Below, in pieces: positions 16,606 through 26,228 of a DNA stretch of 64,000 nucleotides (its first letter is position 1; each line of letters starts with the position of its first letter). The notes under the pieces were generated by a model that worked only from the letters and a program-made list of their open reading frames with translations, was not told the DNA's origin and did no database searches. The stretch is from Fibrivirga algicola (GTDB lineage Bacteria; Bacteroidota; Bacteroidia; Cytophagales; Spirosomataceae). The DNA lies in assembly GCF_011742925.1 (NCBI RefSeq), contig NZ_WAEL01000001.1, positions 868,001-932,000 of the forward strand, read 5' to 3'. Position numbers and translations under genes: made by a program.

Positions 16606-19600
16606 TTGCAACACCTTTCTGACCTCCTTCAGCAGCGTATCCTCGTTCTTGATGGTGCCATGGGCACGATGATTCAACGGTACGACCTCACTGAGGCCGA
16701 TTACCGGGGCGAACGTTTCCGCGATTTTCCGCATGATGTTAAGGGCAATAACGATCTTCTGTCGCTTACCCGGCCCGACGTCATTCAGGAAATACATCGC
16801 CAATATTTTGAAGCGGGCTCCGATATTGTGGAGACGAACACCTTCAGTGGTACACGGATCGCTATGGCCGATTACCACATGGAGGAACTGGTGTATGAAT
16901 TGAACTATGAATCGGCAAGACTAGCCCGCGAAGTAGCCGACGAATTCACGCGTCAGAACCCCGATAAACCGCGCTTTGTGGCTGGGGCTATGGGGCCGAC
17001 CAACCGTACCGCCAGCCTGTCGCCCGACGTGAATAACCCCGGCTATCGGGCGGTGACGTTCGATGAACTGGTTGATGCCTACTACGAGCAGGTACACGGC
17101 CTGGTAGAGGGTGGTTCGCATATTCTGCTGGTCGAGACAATTTTCGATACGCTCAACGCCAAAGCCGCGCTATTCGCCATTGATAAATACTTTGCCGACC
17201 ACAATGTGATGCTGCCGATTATGATTTCGGGCACGATCACCGACGCGTCGGGACGTACCCTGTCGGGGCAAACAACGGAGGCTTTTCTGTACTCGATATC
17301 GCACCTGCCGCTGCTGAGCGTAGGCCTGAACTGTGCGCTGGGTGCCGAACCCATGCGCCCCTACATTCAGACGCTGGCGAAAGAAGCACCCTTCTTTGTG
17401 TCGGCCTATCCCAACGCGGGTTTACCGAACGAGTTTGGCGAATACGACGAAACGCCGGAGATGATGGCCGCCCAGGTGGAAGGCTTCATGCGCGACGGCT
17501 TTATTAATATTATTGGGGGCTGCTGCGGCTCTACCCCCGACCACATTCGGGCGATTGCGACGGCGGCCGCCCGTTTCCAGCCCCGGCAGAAACCAACGCC
17601 CGAGCCCTACCAGAAACTGAGCGGATTGGAGCCGTTGAAGATCACCGAGATGACCAATTTTGTCAACATCGGTGAGCGAACCAACGTGACCGGCTCGAAG
17701 GCATTTGCCCGGTTGATCAAATCGGGTGATTACGAAGCCGCCCTGGCCGTAGCCCGCCAGCAGGTAGAGAACGGCGCGCAGGTGATCGACGTGAACATGG
17801 ACGAAGGCATGCTCGATTCGGCCGAGGTGATGACAACGTACCTGAACCTGATTGCTGCTGAACCCGATATCGCCCGCGTTCCCGTTATGATCGACTCCTC
17901 GAAGTGGGAGGTGATTGAAGCCGGGTTGAAGTGCGTGCAAGGCAAAGCCATTGTCAACTCGATCTCGCTGAAAGAAGGCGAGGAAGCCTTCATTGAGCGG
18001 GCACAACTGGTAAAGCGCTACGGCGCGGCGGCCGTCGTGATGGCATTTGATGAAGATGGACAGGCCGATAGCTATGAGCGGCGGATCGAGATTTGCGAAC
18101 GAGCCTACCGGATACTGGTCGATAAAGTTGACTTCGCCCCGCAGGACATCATTTTTGACCCGAATATTCTGACCGTTGCTACTGGCATTGAGGAACATAA
18201 CAACTACGCCGTTGACTTTATCAACGCCACGCGCTGGATCAAGGAAAACCTGCCACTGGCGAAAGTAAGCGGCGGTGTGTCGAACATCTCGTTTAGTTTT
18301 CGGGGGAATGATCCCGTACGGGAAGCATTTCATTCGGCATTCCTCTACCACGCCATCCGCGCTGGCATGGACATGGGTATCGTTAACGCCGGGCAACTGG
18401 CCATCTACGACGATATTCCGAAAGACTTGCTCGAGCATGTTGAAGACGTGTTGCTAAACCGCCGTGATGATGCGACGGAGCGGATGGTCACATTTGCTGA
18501 AACGGTGAAAGCCAAGGGTAAAGAGGTGGTGCAGGATGACGCCTGGCGTAGCGGAACAGTAGGTGAACGCCTGAAACATGCCTTGGTTAAAGGCATTACC
18601 GAGTTTATCGATGCCGATGTAGAAGAAGCCCGTCAGCAGGCCGAACGACCGCTGCATGTAATCGAAGGTCCTCTCATGGACGGCATGAACGTGGTGGGTG
18701 ATCTCTTTGGCGAAGGCAAGATGTTCCTGCCGCAAGTGGTGAAATCGGCTCGTGTGATGAAGAAAGCCGTGGCCCACCTGACACCGTATATCGAGGCAGA
18801 AAAACAGGTTGGTGAGTCGGCGGGCGCGGGCAAGATTTTGCTGGCTACGGTAAAAGGCGACGTGCACGACATTGGTAAAAATATCGTGGGCGTGGTACTC
18901 GGCTGTAATAACTACGAAATCATTGACCTGGGCGTGATGGTGCCTACCCAGAAAATTCTGGATGCCGCCCGCGAACATAATGTCGATATTATCGGTCTCA
19001 GCGGTCTCATCACACCATCGCTTGATGAGATGGTTGGTGTAGCCAAAGAGATGGAGCGGCAGGGCTTTACCATCCCACTGCTCATCGGTGGCGCTACGAC
19101 CTCGCGCATTCATACGGCCGTAAAAATTGATCCGCACTACTCAGGTCCGGTTATCCACGTGCTCGATGCCAGCCGGAGTGTACCTGTAGCGGGCCGATTG
19201 GCCAGCAACGAAGCCGAAACCCGCGACCTTATTTTCAACGAAATAAAGACGGAGTACGCCAGGCTGCGTGACGATCACGCCAAGCGTCAGAAAGAGAAAA
19301 ACCTGCTCACGATCGACAAGGCCCGCCAGAACCGTGTGCCCATCGACTGGTCGCACTTTGAGGCCACGAAGCCAACGTTCCTGGGTAATCGGTATTTCGA
19401 TGACTATCCGCTCGACGAGATTGCGAAGTACATCGACTGGACGCCATTCTTCCAAACATGGCAGCTCAGCGGCAAGTACCCCGCTATTTTCGAGGACGCC
19501 GTGGTAGGCAGTGAGGCGAAAAAACTCTTCGACGATGCCAATGCGCTGTTGCAGCAAATCATCCGTGATAAGTCACTGGGCGCAAAAGCGGTGGTTGGTT

Positions 19601-20388
19601 TTTACCCCGCTAACGCCACAGAGGATGATGTGCTGATTCATGAATACGAAGAAATAACCCGCGAAATTCCCTGCGAACGCCACGGGTCTCACCAGCACGT
19701 CGAGTACAAAATCAGCCGGGCGGCAGCCGGGCAGCCTCAGGCGTCGGTGACACCGGCGGGTGAGTTACTCTTCGACACCAAAACGGTGCTGCACTTCCTA
19801 CGGCAGCAGAATCAGAAAGCAGCTGGCTTGCCGAACCTCTGCCTGGCTGATTTCGTAGCCCCGCTCGATTGTGGTCGCGAAGACTACATTGGTGCATTTG
19901 CCGTAACGGCGGGAATTGGCATTGAAAAGCTGATCGAGAAATACGATCGTGAGTATGATGACTATAATAGCATCATGGTGAAAGCACTTGCCGATAGGCT
20001 GGCTGAAGCCTTCACGGAGCTGATGCATGCCCGGGTTCGCAAAGAGTTTTGGCCATATGCTGCCACGGAACAACTGAGCAACGAAGAACTGATCAAAGAA
20101 AAGTATCAGGGAATTCGTCCGGCCCCTGGCTACCCGGCTTGCCCCGACCATACTGAGAAGGCAACGTTGTTCGATCTACTTGATGCTGGTCGGGCAGGTA
20201 TTGTGCTCACCGAGAGCTTCGCAATGTACCCGGCGTCGTCGGTCAGCGGTTTTTATTTCAGCCATCCCGAATCAAAGTATTTCGCTACGGGTAAGCTCAA
20301 CAAAGACCAGATCATCGACTACGCCCACCGCAAAGACATGTCTATCGACGACGTAGAACGCTGGCTTGCCCCCGTTCTGGCTTATTGA
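16606..20388 (+). CDS. metH: cobalamin-dependent methionine synthase MetH
   Basis: 1260 residues, full family length. The start is TTG 16606; no ATG lies upstream in frame and the next Met (MGTMIQRY) is inside the conserved domain. Order: homocysteine-binding barrel (about 1-325, zinc ligands in [11 protein letters not shown] near 303), methyltetrahydrofolate-binding barrel (about 350-620, [14 protein letters not shown]), cobalamin cap and Rossmann domain (about 650-890, with DVHDIGKN near 751 whose His is the lower cobalt ligand), and the SAM-binding reactivation domain (about 920-1255). It moves a methyl group from methyltetrahydrofolate to homocysteine in the cytoplasm, and so uses the homocysteine that the MetX-MetY pair in this window would make. 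Confidence 0.98.
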   Translation: MQHLSDLLQQRILVLDGAMGTMIQRYDLTEADYRGERFRDFPHDVKGNNDLLSLTRPDVIQEIHRQYFEAGSDIVETNTFSGTRIAMADYHMEELVYELNYESARLAREVADEFTRQNPDKPRFVAGAMGPTNRTASLSPDVNNPGYRAVTFDELVDAYYEQVHGLVEGGSHILLVETIFDTLNAKAALFAIDKYFADHNVMLPIMISGTITDASGRTLSGQTTEAFLYSISHLPLLSVGLNCALGAEPMRPYIQTLAKEAPFFVSAYPNAGLPNEFGEYDETPEMMAAQVEGFMRDGFINIIGGCCGSTPDHIRAIATAAARFQPRQKPTPEPYQKLSGLEPLKITEMTNFVNIGERTNVTGSKAFARLIKSGDYEAALAVARQQVENGAQVIDVNMDEGMLDSAEVMTTYLNLIAAEPDIARVPVMIDSSKWEVIEAGLKCVQGKAIVNSISLKEGEEAFIERAQLVKRYGAAAVVMAFDEDGQADSYERRIEICERAYRILVDKVDFAPQDIIFDPNILTVATGIEEHNNYAVDFINATRWIKENLPLAKVSGGVSNISFSFRGNDPVREAFHSAFLYHAIRAGMDMGIVNAGQLAIYDDIPKDLLEHVEDVLLNRRDDATERMVTFAETVKAKGKEVVQDDAWRSGTVGERLKHALVKGITEFIDADVEEARQQAERPLHVIEGPLMDGMNVVGDLFGEGKMFLPQVVKSARVMKKAVAHLTPYIEAEKQVGESAGAGKILLATVKGDVHDIGKNIVGVVLGCNNYEIIDLGVMVPTQKILDAAREHNVDIIGLSGLITPSLDEMVGVAKEMERQGFTIPLLIGGATTSRIHTAVKIDPHYSGPVIHVLDASRSVPVAGRLASNEAETRDLIFNEIKTEYARLRDDHAKRQKEKNLLTIDKARQNRVPIDWSHFEATKPTFLGNRYFDDYPLDEIAKYIDWTPFFQTWQLSGKYPAIFEDAVVGSEAKKLFDDANALLQQIIRDKSLGAKAVVGFYPANATEDDVLIHEYEEITREIPCERHGSHQHVEYKISRAAAGQPQASVTPAGELLFDTKTVLHFLRQQNQKAAGLPNLCLADFVAPLDCGREDYIGAFAVTAGIGIEKLIEKYDREYDDYNSIMVKALADRLAEAFTELMHARVRKEFWPYAATEQLSNEELIKEKYQGIRPAPGYPACPDHTEKATLFDLLDAGRAGIVLTESFAMYPASSVSGFYFSHPESKYFATGKLNKDQIIDYAHRKDMSIDDVERWLAPVLAY

Positions 20389-20407
20389 TTGGTAGTCAGA
20401 TACCTAA

Positions 20408-20456
20408 CTCTATTAAAAATGGCCACTCCGTTTTGGGGTGGCCATTTTTAATAGAG
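20408..20456. terminator. terminator hairpin after metH
   Basis: Near-perfect inverted repeat of about 21 bases per arm with A-rich start and T-rich end, so it can work in both directions, between metH and the convergent small gene at 20502. Confidence 0.85.
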
Positions 20457-20501
20457 CCAAGGCGTTTTAGAGCGCCTGGATGCTGTACCAGGTACGTTGC
20501 T

Positions 20502-20828
20502 CTACAGTATCGATAGGGCCTTCTTCAGCAGCTTTTCCAGCAACGCTGCCGCCGACGCAGCCTGTTTAATAGTATCGGCGATGTTTGTGATGGCGGTAGC
20601 TGTATCGGCTAATGTCAGGTTCAGAGCAGCCACTTGTTGGTTGGCGGTATCTACCTGTTTCACGCTATCTGCAAACTCGACCGAGAGGGCGCTGATAAGC
20701 GAGGCGCGTAACCGCATTCCCTCCGCTAGCATAGCCGCCTGCTGACGGACCGATAGCCGACCGTCGCGTGCCAGGGCGAAACTCTTTTGGGCTGCTCCCG
20801 CCAGTTGTTCGGTATCAATTGTTTTCAT
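20502..20828 (-). CDS. small helical protein, unknown function
   Basis: 108 residues, not recognised. It is Ala-, Leu- and Gln-rich with no charged core motif and looks like one long helix or coiled coil: evenly spaced hydrophobics from about residue 25 to 105 (for example LISALSVEFADSVKQVDTA and ADTATAITNIADTIKQAA). No signal peptide or membrane segment. It lies 15 bases downstream of the lipoprotein gene at 20844 on the same strand, so the two are very likely cotranscribed and act together. A copy of the octamer GGTACGTT (20834-20841) sits in the 15-base gap, and another at 20491-20498 just past its stop. Confidence 0.7.
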   Translation of the reverse strand: MKTIDTEQLAGAAQKSFALARDGRLSVRQQAAMLAEGMRLRASLISALSVEFADSVKQVDTANQQVAALNLTLADTATAITNIADTIKQAASAAALLEKLLKKALSIL

Positions 20829-20843
20829 GGCTGGGTACGTTGG

Positions 20844-21806
20844 TTACGGATGATCGATCTTCCGGAGTTCGTTGATGCGCTGGGCTGCTTTCAAAAACAG
20901 GTCGACCTGCGTTTCGTAGGCCAGCACCGAGGCTTGAAATTGCTGAAACGTAGTGGTTCGTTTGGCTACTCCCACTAAAGCCAGGTGTGCCTTCTTAAGG
21001 GAACGTAGCACGTCGGAGGGGCGATTGGTTCGGGTGAGGCGCAACTGCTCGGCGGCTCGCTGGATCTCGTCGAGTCGTTTTTTTAGTTCGTCGCGGGGCA
21101 GGGCCTTCCGATTGGCCAGTGCGTTATAAGCGACTAGCAATTGCGTGAGTTTTTGGTCATCGCCAGTTTTCTGCGCCAGAAAGACGTACCTGTCCAGGTC
21201 TTTGGTCAGAAAGTCGAGTATCTGGTTGATGGGCCCCTCGCCCTGAATAATGGCCTGTTTGATGGCTCTCTCGCGGCGTTTGATTAACGCGGCTTCGCCC
21301 ACGACGCCAATCAACGTTGAGAGCGGCGACAGGTAGGCCTTCGCTTGGTCATCGGCCCGGTTATTGGCTAGCTCGGCAAACGTTGTCTGTACATTTTCCA
21401 GGTTACTTCCCAACGCAATGATGCTTGTTCTGAGCTCTTTGGGTGCTTCATTTCCCGCCAGCGCCGACAGTTGATCTGCGTAGGCCGAAAGCTGGCTCAT
21501 CAACGAGATACGTGCCTGAACCGCAACCGGATCAAAAGAGTCAGCCAGCAAAGGCGTCTCCTTTCCTCTCGCATTTACCTCTTCGACTCGCTCCGCCGGG
21601 TTAAGCAGTAACGTCAGAAAATACAGGTCACGCTCTTGCTGATTCAGGGCTGTATAATACGTAGAAATAGCTTTGGTTGCCTCGGTCGTGCTCTTTTGCA
21701 GGGTATCGATCGGCGCTTTGTAGGCGCGCTGACAGGCTGCCGAAGCCACAAGAAGGAACCCAACGAAAACCGCGCGAAGCGGACGGAGTGGATGTGAACG
21801 GGACAT
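20844..21806 (-). CDS. alpha-helical lipoprotein, unknown function
   Basis: 320 residues, not recognised. The N-terminus has a lipoprotein signal ending LLVASAAC (Cys near residue 25), so it should be lipid-anchored, probably in the outer membrane. The mature part is almost all helix with heptad-like spacing (KSTTEATKAISTYYTALNQQ, then repeated long amphipathic runs), with no catalytic motif visible. It is followed at 15 bases by a small coiled-coil protein gene. The pair stands alone between the metH terminator and a response regulator on the other strand. It could be a structural or scaffolding pair; that is only a guess from the helical content. Confidence 0.75.
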   Translation of the reverse strand: MSRSHPLRPLRAVFVGFLLVASAACQRAYKAPIDTLQKSTTEATKAISTYYTALNQQERDLYFLTLLLNPAERVEEVNARGKETPLLADSFDPVAVQARISLMSQLSAYADQLSALAGNEAPKELRTSIIALGSNLENVQTTFAELANNRADDQAKAYLSPLSTLIGVVGEAALIKRRERAIKQAIIQGEGPINQILDFLTKDLDRYVFLAQKTGDDQKLTQLLVAYNALANRKALPRDELKKRLDEIQRAAEQLRLTRTNRPSDVLRSLKKAHLALVGVAKRTTTFQQFQASVLAYETQVDLFLKAAQRINELRKIDHP

Positions 21807-21846
21807 ACGACAAGATACCGGATTGCGCTGGGTCGAGCGTAGCCAC

Positions 21847-22176
21847 TCGCTAAAAATCAGGTTGTGTGATCCACCTAAACAATTGCTGTTAAGAGGTCGC
21901 CGAAGTGGCGACCTGCAACGCTGCTGTTTGGGTAAGACTACTTTTCGGTACTGAAGAAACCGGCTACTGTCGGGTGCCGCAACGTGTCGTTTGCGGGTAT
22001 AGCGCAGTGCTGGTAAGAGAAGTTTAAAGCAATTGTTACCGTTAACTATAAAGCGAAAAAAAAACTGTGTTTACAGGCCAAAAAGCCTTGTATTTACGGC
22101 TTGGTTGAGAGCAAGGGGTTGACTGTCAGTTGACCCAAAATTGACTGTCGACTTCTCACGTTAATCCACACTAGTT
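21847..22176. other. 330-base gap before the LuxR-type regulator
   Basis: No gene seen. It holds an 8-base perfect stem (21894-21901 with 21907-21914, 5-base loop) and, next to the regulator, three phased TTGAC words (listed separately). Moderately A-rich before the regulator start. Confidence 0.6.
22119..22149 (+). repeat. three TTGAC words spaced 11 bases apart
   Basis: TTGAC begins at 22119, 22130 and 22141, so all three lie on the same face of the helix. The first and third are extended to TTGACTGTC. The last ends 28 bases before the regulator ATG. Likely a protein-binding array. Confidence 0.6.
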
Positions 22177-22812
22177 ATGAAAACCTCTATCGCCATTGTC
22201 GATGATCACTACCTGATGGCCCAGGCTTTAGCCGGATTGATTGATCGGTTTGAGTCTTACGAAGTGATTTTTTGCGCGCAAAACGGTCGTGACTTCATCT
22301 ACCAGCTCAGTCAGCATTCCCGACCCGACATTCTGATTGTTGATGTACACATGGCAAGTATAGACAGCCACGAAACAGCCCGTTATGTGCGCGACCATCA
22401 TCCCGATACTAAGATGCTGGCTCTATCAAAGAGCGAAGATGAACAAACCATCGCCCAAATGATCCAATACGGGGTGCATGGCTACCTGCCAAAATGCTAC
22501 CGTTCGTCGGACCTTCGCCTGGCCCTGGACGATATCCGAAGTAAAGGGTATCACTATTCCGATTTTCTAACGAAAAGCCTGATTACACAGCTCAAACAGC
22601 CTGCCCCCGCTAACGCCAAGAGCCAGTTAAAAAAGCGCGAATCAGAGTTTATTCGCTGGGCCTGTAGCGAGTTGACGTACGTGGAAGTAGCCGATAAAAT
22701 GTGCGTCAGCCCGCGTACTGTAGACGGGTACCGCGAAGCTGTATTTGAGAAACTAGGCGTAAAAAGCCGTCAGGGACTGGTTATGGAGGCAATCCGCCGT
22801 AAGCTGGTGTAG
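22177..22812 (+). CDS. response regulator with LuxR-type DNA-binding domain
   Basis: 211 residues. Receiver domain about 1-120: acidic pair D9-D10, phospho-acceptor D56 in LIVDVHM and the conserved Lys of GYLPKCY near 105. A LuxR/GerE helix-turn-helix follows (about 145-205; ELTYVEVADKMCVSPRTVDGYR). This is the NarL/FixJ arrangement of a DNA-binding transcription factor. No histidine kinase is adjacent; its partner is elsewhere. The 11-base-phased TTGAC words just upstream are a natural candidate for its own binding site or that of another regulator. Convergent with the desaturase gene (7 bases between stops). Confidence 0.92.
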   Translation: MKTSIAIVDDHYLMAQALAGLIDRFESYEVIFCAQNGRDFIYQLSQHSRPDILIVDVHMASIDSHETARYVRDHHPDTKMLALSKSEDEQTIAQMIQYGVHGYLPKCYRSSDLRLALDDIRSKGYHYSDFLTKSLITQLKQPAPANAKSQLKKRESEFIRWACSELTYVEVADKMCVSPRTVDGYREAVFEKLGVKSRQGLVMEAIRRKLV

Positions 22813-22819
22813 GTTAGCT

Positions 22820-24304
22820 CTATTCGCTGATTAGGTCAGTAGCGATCTTGGCCGATAGCAGGCATAATGGAATGCCACCGCCCGGATGTACGCTGCCACC
22901 TACAAAATACAGATTGTCGAATTCGCTCGAAAAGTTGGCGTGACGCAGGAACGCGGCAAAGCGGTTGTTGCTGCTGTTGCCGTATAGGGCGCCCTGTGAA
23001 CTAGATGTGCGAGTTTCGATGCTGCGAGGGTCCAGGATGCTCTCCGTCTCGATCAGCGGCCCTACCTCAACGCCAAGCACGTGGCTTAGCTTACGAATGA
23101 CGTGCTGGCGAGCCTGTTCAATTACTGCATCCCAGTCCTGACCAGTGTTGTTCGGCGCGTTAAGCAGGATAAACCAGTTTTCACGCCCCGGAGGAGCGTC
23201 ATCGGATTTGTGCTTCGAAGTGATGTTCAGGTAAATCGTTGGGTCGTCGTACAGCCTGTGCTGTTGAAATAACTGCTCGAATTCGGCTTTGTAATCGTTA
23301 CTAAAAAAGATGTTGTGCAAGTCCAGCTCAGGAAACTCCCGCTTGATTCCCCAGTAAAAAATTAGTCCTGAGCTGGATTTTGGCTGGCGCAGAATGCGTT
23401 CCGGCTGTTTAGCTTTCGGTAATAACTTCCGGAAGGCGTTGACCACATCCATGTTCGATACAACCAGATCATACGGAATCAGCTCGGTGCCTAGTTGAGT
23501 GGCGCGAATGCCGACAACCTGTTTGCCTGCCGTTACTACCTCGTCAACCCGCGTAGCGTAGTGAAAACGGACCCCCAGTTCGGTAGCTAGTTGTACCAGA
23601 CTGTTGGTTATGCTCACCATACCTTTCGTTGGGAAGAACGCGCCGATGTTGTATTCCAAATGCGGAATAATGTTCAGTGTAGCTGGAGTTTGGTAAGGAT
23701 CAGAGCCATTGTAAGTCGCGTACCGGTTGAACAGCTGCACCAGCTTAGGGTGCCGGAACCGTCGCTCGTTGGCGGCATTCATCGTGCCGAAAACCCCCAG
23801 TTTAGGTAGATTCAGGTACCCATGCAGGGCGTCACGGCCAATCCAGGTGCTGAGTTTATGCAGTGATTTTTGCAGGAATAATTTCTCGGTGACGTTGTAC
23901 TTTAAGGCACTATCGGCTAGCTGATCCAGCAAATGCTGCCCCGGTTCGCCCAGCACTGATTCTACCTCCTGCGCAAATCGATCGTGATTGGCCCAGGCAG
24001 TGAGGCGGGTGCCGTCGTCCCAGAAATAGCGGCAGGTTTCGTTAAGTCGGATATACTCGAAGTAATCGGTTGGGTTTCGTCCAGCCAGTCGAAACAGGTC
24101 TTCGACTAGTTCGGGCATGGTAAACAGTGATGGCCCGGCATCGAACCGATACAGCCCCCCATCGGCTGCCCGATCGGTGAACGTGGATAGCTTACCACCC
24201 GGATAGGAATTTGCTTCGAAAACATCGACCTCGTAGCCGGCTACGGCTAGGCGAACCGATGACGCGATGCCAGCGATGCCAGCACCAATTACAGCAGCTT
24301 TCAC
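22820..24304 (-). CDS. carotenoid desaturase, CrtI/CrtD family
   Basis: 494 residues from GTG 24304. FAD-binding Rossmann motif AVIGAGIAGIASSVRLAVAG near residues 4-23 with the Glu of VDVFEA, then the FDAGPSLFTMP segment near 53-63. The C-terminal GGSVHPGGGIPLCLLSAK motif is diagnostic of phytoene desaturase-like oxidoreductases. The FDAGPSLFT and YPGGKL wording recalls the CrtD (1-hydroxycarotenoid 3,4-desaturase) branch of Bacteroidota more than CrtI, but this is from memory. It probably acts at the membrane in pigment synthesis. Its GTG overlaps the TAG of the upstream lipoprotein gene by one base. No other crt gene is in the window. Confidence 0.85.
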   Translation of the reverse strand: MKAAVIGAGIAGIASSVRLAVAGYEVDVFEANSYPGGKLSTFTDRAADGGLYRFDAGPSLFTMPELVEDLFRLAGRNPTDYFEYIRLNETCRYFWDDGTRLTAWANHDRFAQEVESVLGEPGQHLLDQLADSALKYNVTEKLFLQKSLHKLSTWIGRDALHGYLNLPKLGVFGTMNAANERRFRHPKLVQLFNRYATYNGSDPYQTPATLNIIPHLEYNIGAFFPTKGMVSITNSLVQLATELGVRFHYATRVDEVVTAGKQVVGIRATQLGTELIPYDLVVSNMDVVNAFRKLLPKAKQPERILRQPKSSSGLIFYWGIKREFPELDLHNIFFSNDYKAEFEQLFQQHRLYDDPTIYLNITSKHKSDDAPPGRENWFILLNAPNNTGQDWDAVIEQARQHVIRKLSHVLGVEVGPLIETESILDPRSIETRTSSSQGALYGNSSNNRFAAFLRHANFSSEFDNLYFVGGSVHPGGGIPLCLLSAKIATDLISE

Positions 24305-25170
24305 TATTTTCTCAGGTAGTAATTAAGGGTTGGACTGATCCCGTTTGCTTTTTCGCTGAGTGTAAAATAACCTTTGTTCTCCCGATCAAAACAGATGGCT
24401 TCGCCCTGTGGTTCAAGGCGATAGGGGAGGTCGCGGGAAGCCGTCAACTGCATGGCATCGGCAACCGTTTGCCCGCTTTTTCGGCTCCAGTAGAATACAT
24501 TAGTGTAGGTACGTAGCACGATTTCTGAACCGTCGGGCGAAAAGGCCCCCCCGGTAACATAAGTATACGGAAGTTCGCCGAGCAACTCAGCTGTTATGAG
24601 TGTAGTCGTGATTTGTGGGTAGGCAAGGCGATACAGGTGTACTTTAGCCTCCCGTTTCGAAACTATGTACAGATCTTTGGTTTGGGGATCGAGCATCAGT
24701 GTTTCGGCGTCCCGGGCACCGTCTGGATACCGGAACGTAATACGTTCGACACCTGTAATAGGGCTAGTCAGGCTTTGTGGCTCAGGCAGGCGGTAAATGC
24801 TATATTGGCCATACTGCCCATCATTATCGCCGATATCGCCAATGTAGAGATAATTGACGTTTGCCTGCGGTCCGGGTCCGTTGGTCATGTCTTCCCAATC
24901 GCGGTTGGTTGTGTTGGGGACCGCCATACGGCCACGGAGTTGCCCGTCGTGGCCCAGCAAAAAGAGTTCAGCCGTATTGCCGCCATCCTGTTCTACCCAT
25001 AACGCACCGGGCATACTGCGGCTATCGGCGATGCCCGAAGCTTCGGCAATCTGGTCGGTAGTAATCTTTGTCATAGTTGGCTCGGTGCTAAACTGAACCG
25101 GTTTGACAGATTCGTCCTGACAGGCGATAAGTAAAACGAAAAGAAAAAGAGTGCTGAGAAGGCGGTGCAT
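24304..25170 (-). CDS. lipoprotein with propeller-like repeats, unknown function
   Basis: 288 residues from ATG 25170; the frame is open to 25218 but the signal peptide begins at 25170 (MHRLLSTLFLFVLLIAC), with Cys 17 as the lipid-anchor site. The mature part reads as a beta-propeller: repeated strands such as ALWVEQDGGNTAELFLL, NYLYIGDIGDNDGQYGQYSIYRL, KDLYIVSKREAKVHLYRL and GSEIVLRTYTNVFYW, with Asp/Gly turns. I do not recognise a named family. Its stop overlaps the start of the carotenoid desaturase gene by one base, so the two are translationally coupled, an unexpected pairing. Confidence 0.75.
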   Translation of the reverse strand: MHRLLSTLFLFVLLIACQDESVKPVQFSTEPTMTKITTDQIAEASGIADSRSMPGALWVEQDGGNTAELFLLGHDGQLRGRMAVPNTTNRDWEDMTNGPGPQANVNYLYIGDIGDNDGQYGQYSIYRLPEPQSLTSPITGVERITFRYPDGARDAETLMLDPQTKDLYIVSKREAKVHLYRLAYPQITTTLITAELLGELPYTYVTGGAFSPDGSEIVLRTYTNVFYWSRKSGQTVADAMQLTASRDLPYRLEPQGEAICFDRENKGYFTLSEKANGISPTLNYYLRK

Positions 25171-25339
25171 GAATATGAATGGCGGTTTAACTGCAAAAGA
25201 CGGTACTTTCAACCACAATCGTGGCTGCTTAGTTATGGAATGTAGGCGGTGGAAGAGATATTCACGTCCTTGTTAAACCTTAAACGCCTCTTTTGGCTCT
25301 AATTGTTACAGAATCTCTACCGTTGACACGGAATTAATT

Positions 25340-25966
25340 ATGAAGAAAATCGTGCTTATTACGTTGCTGGCCCTGCCAGCCATTTTTTATCAGTGTGGTG
25401 TTAGCCGTCAAATCGGTGAAGCAAAGGCACTTGGTGACTGTAAATACAATATTCTTTCGGCCGATAGCATGCTCGTGGCGGGTTATGACGTCCGTGAGTT
25501 TCGCAATATCCGCAAGCTGGAAGACTTCAACCCGATAAAATATCCACGTTTAGCGGCGGGGCTGCTCACTCGTAATATTCCGTTTGGTGCAAAAATTAAC
25601 CTGGAGATAACCAACCCAACCACCAAATCGGCGGCGCTGAACCAACTGGAGTACCGCGTTTTGCTGGCAGGGAAAGAACTGGCCCAAGGGTTTATTAATC
25701 AGCGGATCGAGGTACCTTCTGCTGGTGGCAAAACTGTAGTGCCAGTGCATCTGAAAACAAACGCCTATGACCTGTTGACCGATCCAACTACCCGCGATGC
25801 ATTCACAAATGTGCTGCGCAACCTCAGCGGTGACCAGGGAAGTACGCCAACGAAAGTGACCATCAAGATCAAGCCAACGATTGATATGTTCAACAAGGCC
25901 GTGAACTACCCCGGATACATTACTATCGAACAGGACTTGACCGGAAAAATGCTGGTTGGCGGTTGA
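25340..25966 (+). CDS. LEA14/WHy-domain-like lipoprotein
   Basis: 208 residues. Signal peptide MKKIVLITLLALPAIFYQC with a Cys at 19 in a weak lipobox. The mature region has the LEA type 2 (water-stress and hypersensitivity) pattern: an INLEITNPTTKSAALNQLEYRVLLAGKEL stretch near 88-116 followed by a second beta region (GKTVVPVHL). The fold resembles an immunoglobulin-like sandwich. Bacterial members are envelope proteins with no agreed role. Stands alone, followed by a strong terminator. Confidence 0.75.
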   Translation: MKKIVLITLLALPAIFYQCGVSRQIGEAKALGDCKYNILSADSMLVAGYDVREFRNIRKLEDFNPIKYPRLAAGLLTRNIPFGAKINLEITNPTTKSAALNQLEYRVLLAGKELAQGFINQRIEVPSAGGKTVVPVHLKTNAYDLLTDPTTRDAFTNVLRNLSGDQGSTPTKVTIKIKPTIDMFNKAVNYPGYITIEQDLTGKMLVGG

Positions 25967-25989
25967 TCATCAGTAGGATAACCGTCTTT

Positions 25990-26025
25990 AAAACGCCGTC
26001 TGACAATTGTCAGACGGCGTTTTTT
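25990..26025 (+). terminator. intrinsic terminator
   Basis: Perfect 17-base inverted repeat meeting at AATT (25990-26023), followed by further Ts. Ends the LEA14-like gene and separates it from clpB. Confidence 0.9.
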
Positions 26026-26228
26026 GCTTATGGCTCACTCTTACTTTGCTTTTCGTATGAGCTAGTAAATACGTCCACTGAAGTTGAGTATGGTATGTAT
26101 TGGATAGGTAATAATACGTCAATATGACACGATTTTTGCCTGTATCCTCACTTTTTCGGTCAAAATGACGGACAAAACAGCTCGGCGCGGGATTTGTTTA
26201 GTAGGATATAGCAACATCGTACTAAACC

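Noticed and set aside
17422-18438. 338-residue open frame on the minus strand inside metH
   Set aside because: It is the antisense shadow of a highly conserved gene with strong third-position bias; the product has no family pattern.
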